DNA of 64,000 nt, from assembly GCF_001482285.1 (NCBI RefSeq), contig NZ_LOEP01000005.1, positions 186,001-250,000 of the forward strand, in the 5' to 3' direction. Positions 25,759 to 33,352 of this stretch are shown in pieces. Position 1 is the first letter of the stretch, and each line of letters opens with the position of its first letter. A model generated the notes under the pieces. The model was not told the origin of the DNA, made no database searches, and saw only the letters and a program-made list of their open reading frames with translations. This stretch comes from Haloferax sp. Q22 (lineage in GTDB: Archaea; Halobacteriota; Halobacteria; Halobacteriales; Haloferacaceae). A program made the translations under genes and the position numbers.

Positions 25759-26247
25759 ATGGACGAACGCGACGTGCGCCTGTTGAAGGCCATCGCGGAC
25801 CTCGGGACGGGCAGTCCCGAGAAGCTACACGAAGAGACAGACATCCCGGTCTCGACCATCCACTACCGCCTGAACAACCTGAAGGACGACGGCGTCATCG
25901 AGAACGACCTCTACGACATCGACTTAGAGGCGTTCGGACTCGGCGTCACCGTGGTCGTGGAGGTGCTGGCGGACTACAGCGGGTCGTACGAGGAAGTCGG
26001 GAACAAACTGCTGGAGATAGAGGGCGTCACCCAACTCTACTTCACGATGGGCGAGACAGACTTCATCGTCGTCGCCCATCTCGCGGACTCCGACCGCGTG
26101 GAGCGCCTCATCAGCGACTTCGAGGCAACGCCGGAGGTCGAGCGGACCAACTCGACGTTCGTCATCTCCGCGATGCGCGACAGCCACCGGGCGCTCCAGA
26201 GCTACACGCTGGAGACGCTCCTCGACGAGTTGGGTATCGAGGACTGA
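25759..26247 (+). CDS. Lrp/AsnC-family transcriptional regulator
   Basis: A 162-residue regulator with an N-terminal winged HTH (MDERDVRLLKAIADLGTGSPEKLHEETDIPVSTIHYRLNNLKDDGVI, residues 1-47). A C-terminal RAM/effector domain follows (GVTVVVEVLADYSGSYEEVGNKLLEIEGVTQLYFTMGETDFIVVAHLADSD split over several strands). Such proteins bind DNA as dimers or octamers and respond to amino acids. The ATG at 25759 matches the domain start. It is divergent from the EamA exporter gene and probably controls it. Confidence 0.88.
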   Translation: MDERDVRLLKAIADLGTGSPEKLHEETDIPVSTIHYRLNNLKDDGVIENDLYDIDLEAFGLGVTVVVEVLADYSGSYEEVGNKLLEIEGVTQLYFTMGETDFIVVAHLADSDRVERLISDFEATPEVERTNSTFVISAMRDSHRALQSYTLETLLDELGIED

Positions 26248-26291
26248 GAATCGACCGGGGACGTATCACGGTTCCGCTCGTACGCTTGACC

Positions 26292-26567
26292 ATGGCGAAC
26301 GAGGTGCGGACGTGGTTGGTCGAACGGACCTACTCGGACGACGAACAGAACATCATCATCCTCGTGTACGCGACCACCGACGGGAGGCGCTACCACCGCA
26401 AAGAGCGCTCGCTGACGAGTTTCGAGTCCGACGTACGCGACACCTACGCCGCCATCGACGTACCCGAGGACGAACTGGGCCGCGTCTCCGACGAGGAGAC
26501 AAAGGCGGCGTACGCGGCCGCCGCGACCGAGATGGCCGAGTCGCACGAGCCGACCGACACGGTCTGA
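26292..26567 (+). CDS. Small acidic hypothetical protein (91 aa)
   Basis: MANEVRTWLVERTYSDDEQN starts an alpha/beta protein with a central strand pattern (IIILVYATTDGRRYHRKERSLTSF) and an alanine/glutamate-rich C-terminal helix. No known domain was recognised. The ATG at 26292 is preferred to a TTG two codons earlier. It lies 44 nt after the regulator gene on the same strand and ends 16 nt before the convergent histidine kinase. Confidence 0.6.
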   Translation: MANEVRTWLVERTYSDDEQNIIILVYATTDGRRYHRKERSLTSFESDVRDTYAAIDVPEDELGRVSDEETKAAYAAAATEMAESHEPTDTV

Positions 26568-26583
26568 GCGCGTTGCGCTCGGC

Positions 26584-28692
26584 TCAGTCCGCCGACGCGA
26601 GCGGGAGCGAGACGACGACGACCGTGCCCGTGGGTTCGTTGTCCTCGAAGTGGACCTCGCCGCCGAACGAGTCGACCAGCTGGTGGACGAGGTAGAGCCC
26701 GAGGCCGGTGCCGGTGCTTTCGAGCCCCTTTTCGCCCTTCCCGAAGACGACCGGCTTCCGCGCGTCGGGGATGCCCGAACCGTCGTCGGCGATACGGATG
26801 ACCGCCATGTCGGCATCGTCGTCCACGGTCGCCGAGACGGTGACGACGGTGCTGCCGTCGTTGTGCTGGACGGCGTTGTTGAAGAGGTTGCCGAGCACTG
26901 ACGCGATGAGCGGGTTCGCACGCACCGCCACGTCGGGTATCTCGCCGTCGACCTCGAACGTCGCGTGCGGGAACGCCTCGCGGCGGACCGCGAGTTCGCG
27001 CTCGACGGCGTTCACGAGCGACATCGGGCGCGTCTCGACGCCACCGCCGCTCATCGTCTCCATCAGGTCGCGGGCGACCTCGGTTATCTCGATGGTGTGG
27101 CGACCCGTCGAGAGGATGCGCGAGAGGATGTCCGCGCCCTCCCCGTCGACGTGTTCTCGGAGTAGCTCCGCCCAGCCGACGATGACAGCCATGTCGTTGC
27201 GGATGTCGTGGCGGACGATTCGGTTGAGTGCCTCCAGTTCGGCGTTCGTCCGTTCGAGTTCGCGCTCGCGGGTGCGGCGGGCGGTCACGTCCTGAATCGT
27301 CCCTCTGAGCGCCGCCACGCGCCCGTCGCGGATGACGGGCTCGCCGCGGGCGCGGACCCACAGCTCCGATCCCTCTGCGGTCACCAGTCGGAACTCGTCT
27401 TCCCACGGGATGCCCTCGGACCGACAGCGGTTCAACAGCTTGCGGACCCGGTCTCGCTCCTCGGCGGCGTAGAACTCGATGGCGTCGTCGACGTTCGGCT
27501 CGTAGTCGAGCGGCACCTCGTGGATGCGCTTCGTCTGGTCGGTCCACGCCAGTGTGTCGGTCACGAGGTCGAGTTCCCAGCCGCCGACCTTCGAGATGCG
27601 CTGGGTGCGTTCCAAAAAGTCGCGGCTCCGTTCGAGTTCGTCCTCGCGCGCCTTCTGCTCGGAGAGGTTCTGGAAGACGATGACGTTGCGGTCGCCGTCG
27701 AGGGACGTGATGGAGAACCGAACCGGGACGAGCTCGTCGTCGGGCCGGCGAATCGCCACCTCACCTTGCCACTTGCCGTCGGCTTCGAGCGCGGGCGGAA
27801 TGGTCTCTCTGAGCCGTTCGAGCTCCGACTCGTCGTGGAGGTGGCCCCAACCCGTCCCGAGCATCGACTCGGGGTCCGAGTAGCCGCAGATGTCGGCCGC
27901 GGCCTCGTTGACGTACACGTGTCGGTCGTTCTCGGTGATGGTGACGCCGGCGTCGACGGAGTCGACCGCGCCCTTGAACGCCTCGAGGTCGCGTTCGCGC
28001 CGGCGCTCTTCGGTCACGTCCTCGACCGTCGAGATGAGTCGGTCCCGTCCCGATATCTCGGCGACCGTGAGGCTGACGCGAATCCAAACGGTGTCGCCCG
28101 ACGCGTTCTCGATGGGCCACGTGAAGACGTGCTCGCCCTCCTCGCGAGCGGTCTCGACCGCGTCGAGGGCGCGTTCGGCGTCGTAGCCGTCGAGGGCTGC
28201 GGTGACGTGAGCGGGGGTCGTGTCGATGACCGACGCGCGGTCGATGCCGAGGATGTCCAGATAGTGTTGGTTGATGTCGACGAGTTCGAGCGTTTCGAGG
28301 TTGCGAACCGCGAGCCCGACGTTGACGGCCTCGAAGAGCGCGCGGTGGTCGAGCGACCCGACGGTGTTGCGGGCGGCATCGTAGACGACGTGCCCGAGGT
28401 TGTCGAGATCGTGTTCGTCGGGGGGCGACCGCTCGAACGAGACGAGCGGCACGCCGTCGTCGCGGAGCTTCGAGACGAGCGGTCGGCCCTCCGAGTCGGT
28501 GACCTCGGTCGAGACGACGAGACAGTCGATGCGACTTCGTTCGAGCACCGCGTGAACCGCATCGAGGCTGTCAGCAGTCGAGACGCGGACGTCGGTCGTG
28601 GCGTCGCCGACCGAATCGGGAAGTTCGGTCGCGAGACGCTCGCGAACGGCGGCGTCCCCGCTGACGACGAGGACGTTCAGCCGACCAAGCAT
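26584..28692 (-). CDS. PAS-domain sensor histidine kinase
   Basis: A 702-residue soluble two-component kinase. Residues 1-~100 form a receiver-like domain (NVLVVSGDAAVRERLATEL). Its phospho-acceptor position carries Ser (DCLVVSTEVTD), so it is probably not phosphorylated. Three PAS domains follow, at about 105-225, 235-350 and 365-490, the last two with PAC-type ends (FQNLSEQKAREDELE, GTIQDVTARRTRERELE). The H-box is RIVRHDIRNDMAVI, followed by an HATPase domain with N box (LGNLFNNAVQHND), G1 (ADDGSGIPD) and G2 (STGTGLGLYLV). No membrane segment is present, so it senses a cytosolic signal. No cognate regulator is adjacent. Confidence 0.9.
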   Translation of the reverse strand: MLGRLNVLVVSGDAAVRERLATELPDSVGDATTDVRVSTADSLDAVHAVLERSRIDCLVVSTEVTDSEGRPLVSKLRDDGVPLVSFERSPPDEHDLDNLGHVVYDAARNTVGSLDHRALFEAVNVGLAVRNLETLELVDINQHYLDILGIDRASVIDTTPAHVTAALDGYDAERALDAVETAREEGEHVFTWPIENASGDTVWIRVSLTVAEISGRDRLISTVEDVTEERRRERDLEAFKGAVDSVDAGVTITENDRHVYVNEAAADICGYSDPESMLGTGWGHLHDESELERLRETIPPALEADGKWQGEVAIRRPDDELVPVRFSITSLDGDRNVIVFQNLSEQKAREDELERSRDFLERTQRISKVGGWELDLVTDTLAWTDQTKRIHEVPLDYEPNVDDAIEFYAAEERDRVRKLLNRCRSEGIPWEDEFRLVTAEGSELWVRARGEPVIRDGRVAALRGTIQDVTARRTRERELERTNAELEALNRIVRHDIRNDMAVIVGWAELLREHVDGEGADILSRILSTGRHTIEITEVARDLMETMSGGGVETRPMSLVNAVERELAVRREAFPHATFEVDGEIPDVAVRANPLIASVLGNLFNNAVQHNDGSTVVTVSATVDDDADMAVIRIADDGSGIPDARKPVVFGKGEKGLESTGTGLGLYLVHQLVDSFGGEVHFEDNEPTGTVVVVSLPLASAD

Positions 28693-28911
28693 ACCGGCGA
28701 GAGGACAGCGAGGTTCAAGTATGAACCGACAGTTGTCGACGAAAAACCACGACTGACGGAGGAGTGAACGGATTCCAAAGTCAGGGCGACGCAAATCGGC
28801 GGAATGGAAGCTTTGCCGACGGCGGAGCCGAAGGCTCGAAGCAACAATCGACGTAAACGTGGGGCGCGTACTGTCACCTGTGGAGCGGACACCACCGCTC
28901 CGGTGAACACC

Positions 28912-29295
28912 ATGACGACGACAAACGACTCGACGCGACTCGCGGGCATCGTCCTGCTCGCGCTGGCCGCGCTGTTCGCGCTTCCCGTCCTCTTCGGGAT
29001 GGCCGGCTTCGGCGGCGGCATGCCGATGGGGTGGGGCGGCGGCTGGATGCACGATACGTGGATGCACGGCGGGACCGGCGGGACCGTCCCGTGGTGGATG
29101 TGGGGGATGGGACTGCTCGGTCAACTGCTCGTCCTCGCGGTCGTCGTCGGCGGCGGCGTCCTCCTGTTCCGTGCCCTGCGCGACGGGGGCGACGGAGGCG
29201 ACGACGCGCTCGACGAACTCCGCCGGGCCTACGCCCGCGGCGACATCGACGACGAGGAGTTCGACCGTCGCCGCGAGCGACTCGACCGCGACTGA
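28912..29295 (+). CDS. SHOCT-domain membrane protein
   Basis: A 127-residue protein with membrane spans at about residues 10-30 and 65-86. They are separated by a striking Met/Gly/Trp/His-rich loop (GGGMPMGWGGGWMHDTWMHGG). The C-terminus is the SHOCT short helical domain (ALDELRRAYARGDIDDEEFDRRRERL). Methionine/histidine loops of this kind can bind copper, but that is inference. The ATG at 28912 is chosen over an in-frame ATG at 28804 that would add a basic, non-membrane prefix. Confidence 0.8.
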   Translation: MTTTNDSTRLAGIVLLALAALFALPVLFGMAGFGGGMPMGWGGGWMHDTWMHGGTGGTVPWWMWGMGLLGQLLVLAVVVGGGVLLFRALRDGGDGGDDALDELRRAYARGDIDDEEFDRRRERLDRD

Positions 29296-29448
29296 CGCGT
29301 CGGAACTCGAGACAGTCGCCTCGTTGCAGGCGAAATGAAGGGGTTTCGGTCGAATGAAGGAGTTACGGTCGGGTAGCGGTCGCGGGGAGTCGGCCGCTCG
29401 CCGACCCCGTCGGAGAGTGTGCGCGCGCTGACCGCAACGACTATCATT
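29296..29448. other. Spacer between SHOCT gene and iron-box
   Basis: This is the first part of a ~350-bp stretch (29296-29648) lacking a long gene. It shows a short duplicated phrase (ggtttcggtcgaatgaag / gaatgaaggagttacggtcg) but no RNA gene or promoter that I can defend. The second part holds the palindrome and small ORF listed separately. Confidence 0.35.
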
Positions 29449-29449
29449 G

Positions 29450-29465
29450 TTTAGGCCAACCTAAA
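29450..29465. promoter_or_regulatory. Iron-box-like palindrome (DtxR/IdeR type)
   Basis: TTTAGGCCAACCTAAA is an inverted repeat with 6-bp perfect arms (TTTAGG/CCTAAA). It resembles the TTAGG...CCTAA core of DtxR/IdeR-family metal-dependent repressors, which haloarchaea have in several copies. It ends 3 nt before the ATG of the 46-residue ORF at 29469. A repressor bound here would cover the transcription start of a leaderless message. Confidence 0.55.
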
Positions 29466-29468
29466 ACC

Positions 29469-29609
29469 ATGAGTTCGGATTCATTCGATGGGGCGCTCGG
29501 CTCGTTCCTCGGTCGCTTTCGGTCGCGGCGAACGCGACTTCGCGTGTCCGCGTGCGTCGCCGCGAGCCGATCGATAGAAGTCCCGGAGACGGACGACGAA
29601 CGCCCCTGA
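29469..29609 (+). CDS. Orphan ORF (46 aa) behind an iron-box-like site, possibly a gene remnant
   Basis: MSSDSFDGALGSFLGRF starts a 46-residue frame that turns Arg/Ser-rich (RSRRTRLRVSACVAASR) before stopping. The good start context and upstream palindrome argue that a gene once began here. The composition of the second half argues that the frame is no longer under selection, as after a deletion. It converges with the aCPSF2-like gene (39 nt apart). No homologue is recognised. Confidence 0.35.
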   Translation: MSSDSFDGALGSFLGRFRSRRTRLRVSACVAASRSIEVPETDDERP

Positions 29610-29648
29610 GTTCGGTGACTCGTGGGCCGACGTCGGCCGCCGCGCGCC

Positions 29649-30881
29649 TCAGACCTCAACCGTCGTTCCGATTTCTGGAGCCGCGGCCTCGTAGCCGTCG
29701 GCGCGGAGTTCCTCGGCGAACGCCGCACAGCGGTCGCCGTGGTTGACGAACACCGGGGCGTCGCGGTAGTCGTCGAGGAACGAGAGGAGCCCGTGTCGGT
29801 CGGCGTGGGCGGAGAAGTCGTACATCTCGGTGCGGGCGGCCACGGGGACGACCCCGCCGTTGAGTTCACACCGGCCGCGTTCGACCAGTTCCCTTCCCGG
29901 CGTTCCCTCGACCTGATAGCCGGTGAGACAGATTTTGTTCGTCGGGTCTCCCCGAATCTCGGGGATGTACGTCATCGCCGGCCCGCCCGAGAGCATCCCG
30001 CTCGTCGTCACGATGACCGAGTTCTGCCGGGCGATGCGCTTTCGCTGGCCGTCCCGGCCCGAGACGATGCGTGCGTTCGATTTCGCCCGCTTGAGCGCCG
30101 CCGCGTCGCGGACGTAGTTGGGGTGGTTCCGGAGCATCCGCAGCACGCGCGTCCCCATGCCGTCGACGTAGCAGTCGATGTCGTGGGCGTCGAGCACCAT
30201 GAGAAGCTCCTGCGTCCGGCCGATGGCGAACGCGGGGACGACGACGGTGCCACCCTCCCAGACGGTCGTCCGCACCGACTCCACGAAGCGCTCTTCGACG
30301 GTCGCGCGGTCGTCGTGTTCCACGTCGGAGTAGGTGGATTCGCAGATGACCACGTCGGCGTCCGGACGGTCGGTCGTGCCCGGGACCAACCGCTGGTCGT
30401 CGGTGTGGAAGTCGGCGGTGTAGAGCAGGCGGGTCTCCCCGTCGTCGACGAGGACGTGGGCGCTCCCGGGGATGTGGCCCGCGTTGTAGAACGTGACCTC
30501 ATGGCCGGCGGCCTCGAACGCCTCCCCGTAGTCGTGGTGTTCCGACTGCTGGGTCATCCGCCTGACGTGCGTCTCGGTGAACGGGCAGTTGTAGCTCCCG
30601 CCGTGGAGTTTGAGCGTGTCGCGCGCGAGCGTCCGAGCGAGTTCGTCGGTCGGCGGCGTCCAATGGACCGCCGGCCAGTCGTCGCCCGAGAGGAGCGAGG
30701 GGACCGTCCCGACGTGGTCGAGGTGGCCGTGCGAGACGACGACGGCGTCGGGGTCTACGGAGCCGACGGGGAACTGCGGGGGGTTCCCGGTCAGCATCCC
30801 GTAGTCGAGCAACAGCGAGTCGTTGACGAGAATCGCGCTGCGCCCGACTTCCTCGGCCCCGCCGAGGAACTGGAGTTTCAT
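29649..30881 (-). CDS. Archaeal beta-CASP nuclease (aCPSF2-like)
   Basis: A 410-residue metallo-beta-lactamase/beta-CASP ribonuclease related to the eukaryotic mRNA 3'-end endonuclease CPSF73. Zinc ligands: HGHLDH at 51-56, the histidine pair in GHIPGSAH at 135-142 and D157 (YTADFH). The beta-CASP motifs follow (AFAIGRTQELL, TTSGMLSGGPA, SAHADRHGL). The N-terminal KH domains of aCPSF1 are missing, which points to the aCPSF2 subgroup rather than the essential transcription terminator; its length is also shorter than RNase J. It probably trims or cuts RNA in the cytosol. Confidence 0.87.
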   Translation of the reverse strand: MKLQFLGGAEEVGRSAILVNDSLLLDYGMLTGNPPQFPVGSVDPDAVVVSHGHLDHVGTVPSLLSGDDWPAVHWTPPTDELARTLARDTLKLHGGSYNCPFTETHVRRMTQQSEHHDYGEAFEAAGHEVTFYNAGHIPGSAHVLVDDGETRLLYTADFHTDDQRLVPGTTDRPDADVVICESTYSDVEHDDRATVEERFVESVRTTVWEGGTVVVPAFAIGRTQELLMVLDAHDIDCYVDGMGTRVLRMLRNHPNYVRDAAALKRAKSNARIVSGRDGQRKRIARQNSVIVTTSGMLSGGPAMTYIPEIRGDPTNKICLTGYQVEGTPGRELVERGRCELNGGVVPVAARTEMYDFSAHADRHGLLSFLDDYRDAPVFVNHGDRCAAFAEELRADGYEAAAPEIGTTVEV

Positions 30882-30973
30882 TGCCGGCAGTACCGACCGG
30901 AGGGGCTTTTGCTCGTCGGTCCCGCCGGAGTCCGCACTCGACGCTTTTCACGCCGGCCGCCGTCTCCCGAGGT

Positions 30974-31384
30974 GTGACCGGCTCCGAACCCGAATCCGAC
31001 GCCGAGGGCGACACGGAACCCGAGGCCGAAACCGACCGCGACTCCCTCGAACGGCTGGTGACGGCGCTCCACGACCGACTCGCCGCGACGGCGACCCGGC
31101 CCGTCCGCGAGGACGCGAGCCGGTGGCTCGGCGAGGCGGAGGCCGTCGCGGGCGACCTCGCAGTCGGCCCGCTCCCGGACGACGAGGTGGTCCGGACGCG
31201 ACTCGGCCACGTCGAACACCTGCTGTCGAACGTCGGCGAGACCGAAGACGAGGCGGCGGACGAACACGTCGCGTCGGCGCGGACCGCACTGGCCGACGCG
31301 CTGGCGACGCTCGGTGACGGCGGCGACGAGCGCGACGAGCGCGACGAGCGCGACGAGCGCGACGAGCGCGACGAAAGCGAGTGA
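30974..31384 (+). CDS. Acidic haloarchaeal protein with C-terminal Asp-Glu-Arg repeats
   Basis: A 136-residue protein starting with GTG at 30974 (TGSEPESDAEGDTEPEAETD). An Asp/Glu-rich head precedes a helical core (DSLERLVTALHDRLAATATRPV, RTRLGHVEHLLSNVGETEDEAADEHV) and a tail of DER repeated five times. The core spacing suggests a coiled or helical bundle. I do not know its function. The next stretch downstream contains the convergent reductase gene. The start is uncertain because no ATG lies near the acidic head. Confidence 0.6.
   Translation: MTGSEPESDAEGDTEPEAETDRDSLERLVTALHDRLAATATRPVREDASRWLGEAEAVAGDLAVGPLPDDEVVRTRLGHVEHLLSNVGETEDEAADEHVASARTALADALATLGDGGDERDERDERDERDERDESE
31324..31371 (+). 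repeat. 9-bp tandem repeat GACGAGCGC
   Basis: Five to six consecutive copies of a GACGAGCGC unit encode the DER repeats at the end of the upstream protein, then degenerate to gacgaaagc before the stop. The unit length is a multiple of three, so copy-number changes would keep the frame. The run is almost perfect at the DNA level, which suggests recent slippage expansion. Confidence 0.8.
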
Positions 31385-31465
31385 GCGGCGGAGAGAAGAG
31401 AGACTGAATCGAGACGAGAGACGAGAGTCGCGGGGACCGGGAGAGATGCCCGTTCCGTCCGGTGG

Positions 31466-32698
31466 TTAGTTCGAGAACCAGTCTCGCGCGGTGGACGCGA
31501 GGATAGAGAGGTCTTCGAACTTGAGCATGCGGAACATGGCGAGGGGACTGCCGCCGTTCGCGGCGTCCAACTGCTCGTTGGGGAGGCGATGGAGGTCTTC
31601 GAGCAGTTTGTCGTAGCGCTCGTTGGAGGCGCGGTAGAGCATCTCCGTCATGAACAGGCGGTTTTTGACCTTCGGCGCGACGCGCTCGTGCCACAGTTGG
31701 TCGTAGACGGCGAGTTCGGACGCCGAGGTGTCGCGCTCGGAGTTCGTGAGCGCGCGGTCGGCGGTCGCGGCCGCGGCCCGGCCCGAGCGCATGCACTTGT
31801 CGATGCCCTCGCCCCACAGCGGGTCGACGGTCGGGACCGTGTCGCCGATGGCCATGAAGTTGTCCGTGCTCATGCGACCCGGAAGTTGGATGTGCGCGGA
31901 ACCGCGGTGCTGTTTGCCCTCGATGCGCTCCGCGTTCGCGAAGCGCGGGTCGGTGTCGAGCCAGTACTGGAGGTAGTCGTCGATGGTGTACCCCGACTTG
32001 GCGTTGTGGCGGTGTCCCTCGTTTTGGATGTAGCAGACGCCGACTTTCGCGGTGTCGCCGCCGGTGTGGAATATCCACGAGTAGCCGCCGGGCGCGATGT
32101 CGTGGTCGAGTCGGAGCATCATCGCGTCGGTGAGGTCGCCGTAGCCCTCGGGCGCGAGGTCCATGCCCTCGAACTCGAACTCGATACCGATAGCCTGCTT
32201 TTGTCGGTCGAGGTCGCACACGTCGAGCGCCTTGGCGAGCGGTGCGCTCGGACCGGTCGCGTCGATGACGATGTCGGCGTACACCTCTTTGTCGCCGTTG
32301 TACCGGACGCCGACGATTTCGCCGCCCTCCATGATTGGCTTGGAGACGCGCGCGTCGAATAGATACTCCGCGCCGTCGGCTTCCGCCTCGTCGACGAGCC
32401 AGTTCTTGAAGTCCGCGAACTCGAGGACCGCACCGGGTTGGTGCCGGTGGTAGTGGTCGTTCGGGGACTCCAGAACGACGTCGTCGGTGAAGTTCATCAC
32501 GACCTCGTCGGGGATATTGAACGAGGCCATCGTCGACGGGAACGTCCCGGCGGTCGATTTGTTACTCCTGGAGGGGAACTCGTCTTCGGACTCGGTTTCG
32601 AGGACGCACACGTCGTAGCCTCGGGCGGCGAGGTCTCGTGCCGCCTGTCCACCTGCAGGACCCGCGCCTGCGATAATCACGTCGTAGTTGTCTGTCAT
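31466..32698 (-). CDS. Geranylgeranyl reductase-family flavoprotein
   Basis: A 410-residue FAD protein that saturates isoprenoid double bonds. The N-terminal dinucleotide motif GAGPAG lies at residues 11-16, the second strand ends in LETESEDEFPSRSNK, and the family's DPLWGEGIDKCMRSGR block forms part of the active site. Archaeal members reduce membrane lipid geranylgeranyl chains. I recall that H. volcanii HVO_1799 is reported to saturate the omega isoprene of dolichol phosphate. The Hvo_1808-type genes 5 kb downstream make this gene a possible orthologue by position. The ATG at 32698 starts the FAD motif. Confidence 0.87.
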   Translation of the reverse strand: MTDNYDVIIAGAGPAGGQAARDLAARGYDVCVLETESEDEFPSRSNKSTAGTFPSTMASFNIPDEVVMNFTDDVVLESPNDHYHRHQPGAVLEFADFKNWLVDEAEADGAEYLFDARVSKPIMEGGEIVGVRYNGDKEVYADIVIDATGPSAPLAKALDVCDLDRQKQAIGIEFEFEGMDLAPEGYGDLTDAMMLRLDHDIAPGGYSWIFHTGGDTAKVGVCYIQNEGHRHNAKSGYTIDDYLQYWLDTDPRFANAERIEGKQHRGSAHIQLPGRMSTDNFMAIGDTVPTVDPLWGEGIDKCMRSGRAAAATADRALTNSERDTSASELAVYDQLWHERVAPKVKNRLFMTEMLYRASNERYDKLLEDLHRLPNEQLDAANGGSPLAMFRMLKFEDLSILASTARDWFSN

Positions 32699-32932
32699 TG
32701 TAGAGTAGGCATCACCGGTAGGTTGTTCGTACGCGTTACACACCCTTTCTGTAACAAGCGTGTAATCTGCTTTGGTTTTGAACGGTCGGAGCGGCGGGGA
32801 CGTTCGGCAGATTCCGACCACACTGAGGCGACAAATATACCCGAAAGACGACGGGCGAGGGAGAGTGCGACGCATCACTCGACGGAGAGAGACGGCGGCC
32901 ACGTAGCCACAGAACGTCGCGCGGGGCGGGGG

Positions 32933-33325
32933 TCAGGCTTTCGGGATGCGGCGGACTTGGAACTCGCGGTAGCCGCCGTGGGCGGCTTCGAGCGCCCCGA
33001 GCCACCAGTTCCAGCGCGTCGCGGGGCCGCCCTCGGGCGCGTCGCGCATGTTGCGGACGATTTCGTCACCCGTGAGCGCCGCGCCGCGGTCGGCTTCGGC
33101 CTGCCCCGAGTCGGCGAGGTCGCGGGCCTGCCGCGCGACGACCCGGCGCTCCGCGTCCGTGCCCCCGAACTCGGCGAGCGCGTCGCGGAACGACTCCTCG
33201 TCGAAGGCGGGGTGGGCGTCACCGTGCCTGTCGGTGGGAATCACGACCGTGTCTACGGGGGCCGTACCAAAGAAGGACTCGGCCGATTCGAACGGACGAG
33301 CACAGCCGTTTTCGGCGCGAAACAC
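32933..33325 (-). CDS. Hypothetical protein (130 aa), GTG start
   Basis: Reading from GTG at 33325, FRAENGCARPFESAESFFGTAPVDTVVIPTD starts an alpha/beta protein. It ends in a conserved-looking WNWWLGALEAAHGGYREFQVRRIPKA (given here in part) rich in aromatic residues. An in-frame TAG lies 10 codons upstream, so this is the only possible start. It follows the matrixin-like gene by 27 nt in a different frame and is probably co-transcribed. Function unknown. Confidence 0.55.
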   Translation of the reverse strand: MFRAENGCARPFESAESFFGTAPVDTVVIPTDRHGDAHPAFDEESFRDALAEFGGTDAERRVVARQARDLADSGQAEADRGAALTGDEIVRNMRDAPEGGPATRWNWWLGALEAAHGGYREFQVRRIPKA

Positions 33326-33352
33326 GCCGGAGCGGCCGACGTGGCGACCGCG

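Noticed and set aside
33326-33352. A frameshift joining the 130-aa protein to the matrixin-like gene
   Set aside because: The frames differ but both ends look natural: the upstream protein has a normal C-terminus and the downstream one a GTG start after an in-frame TAG.
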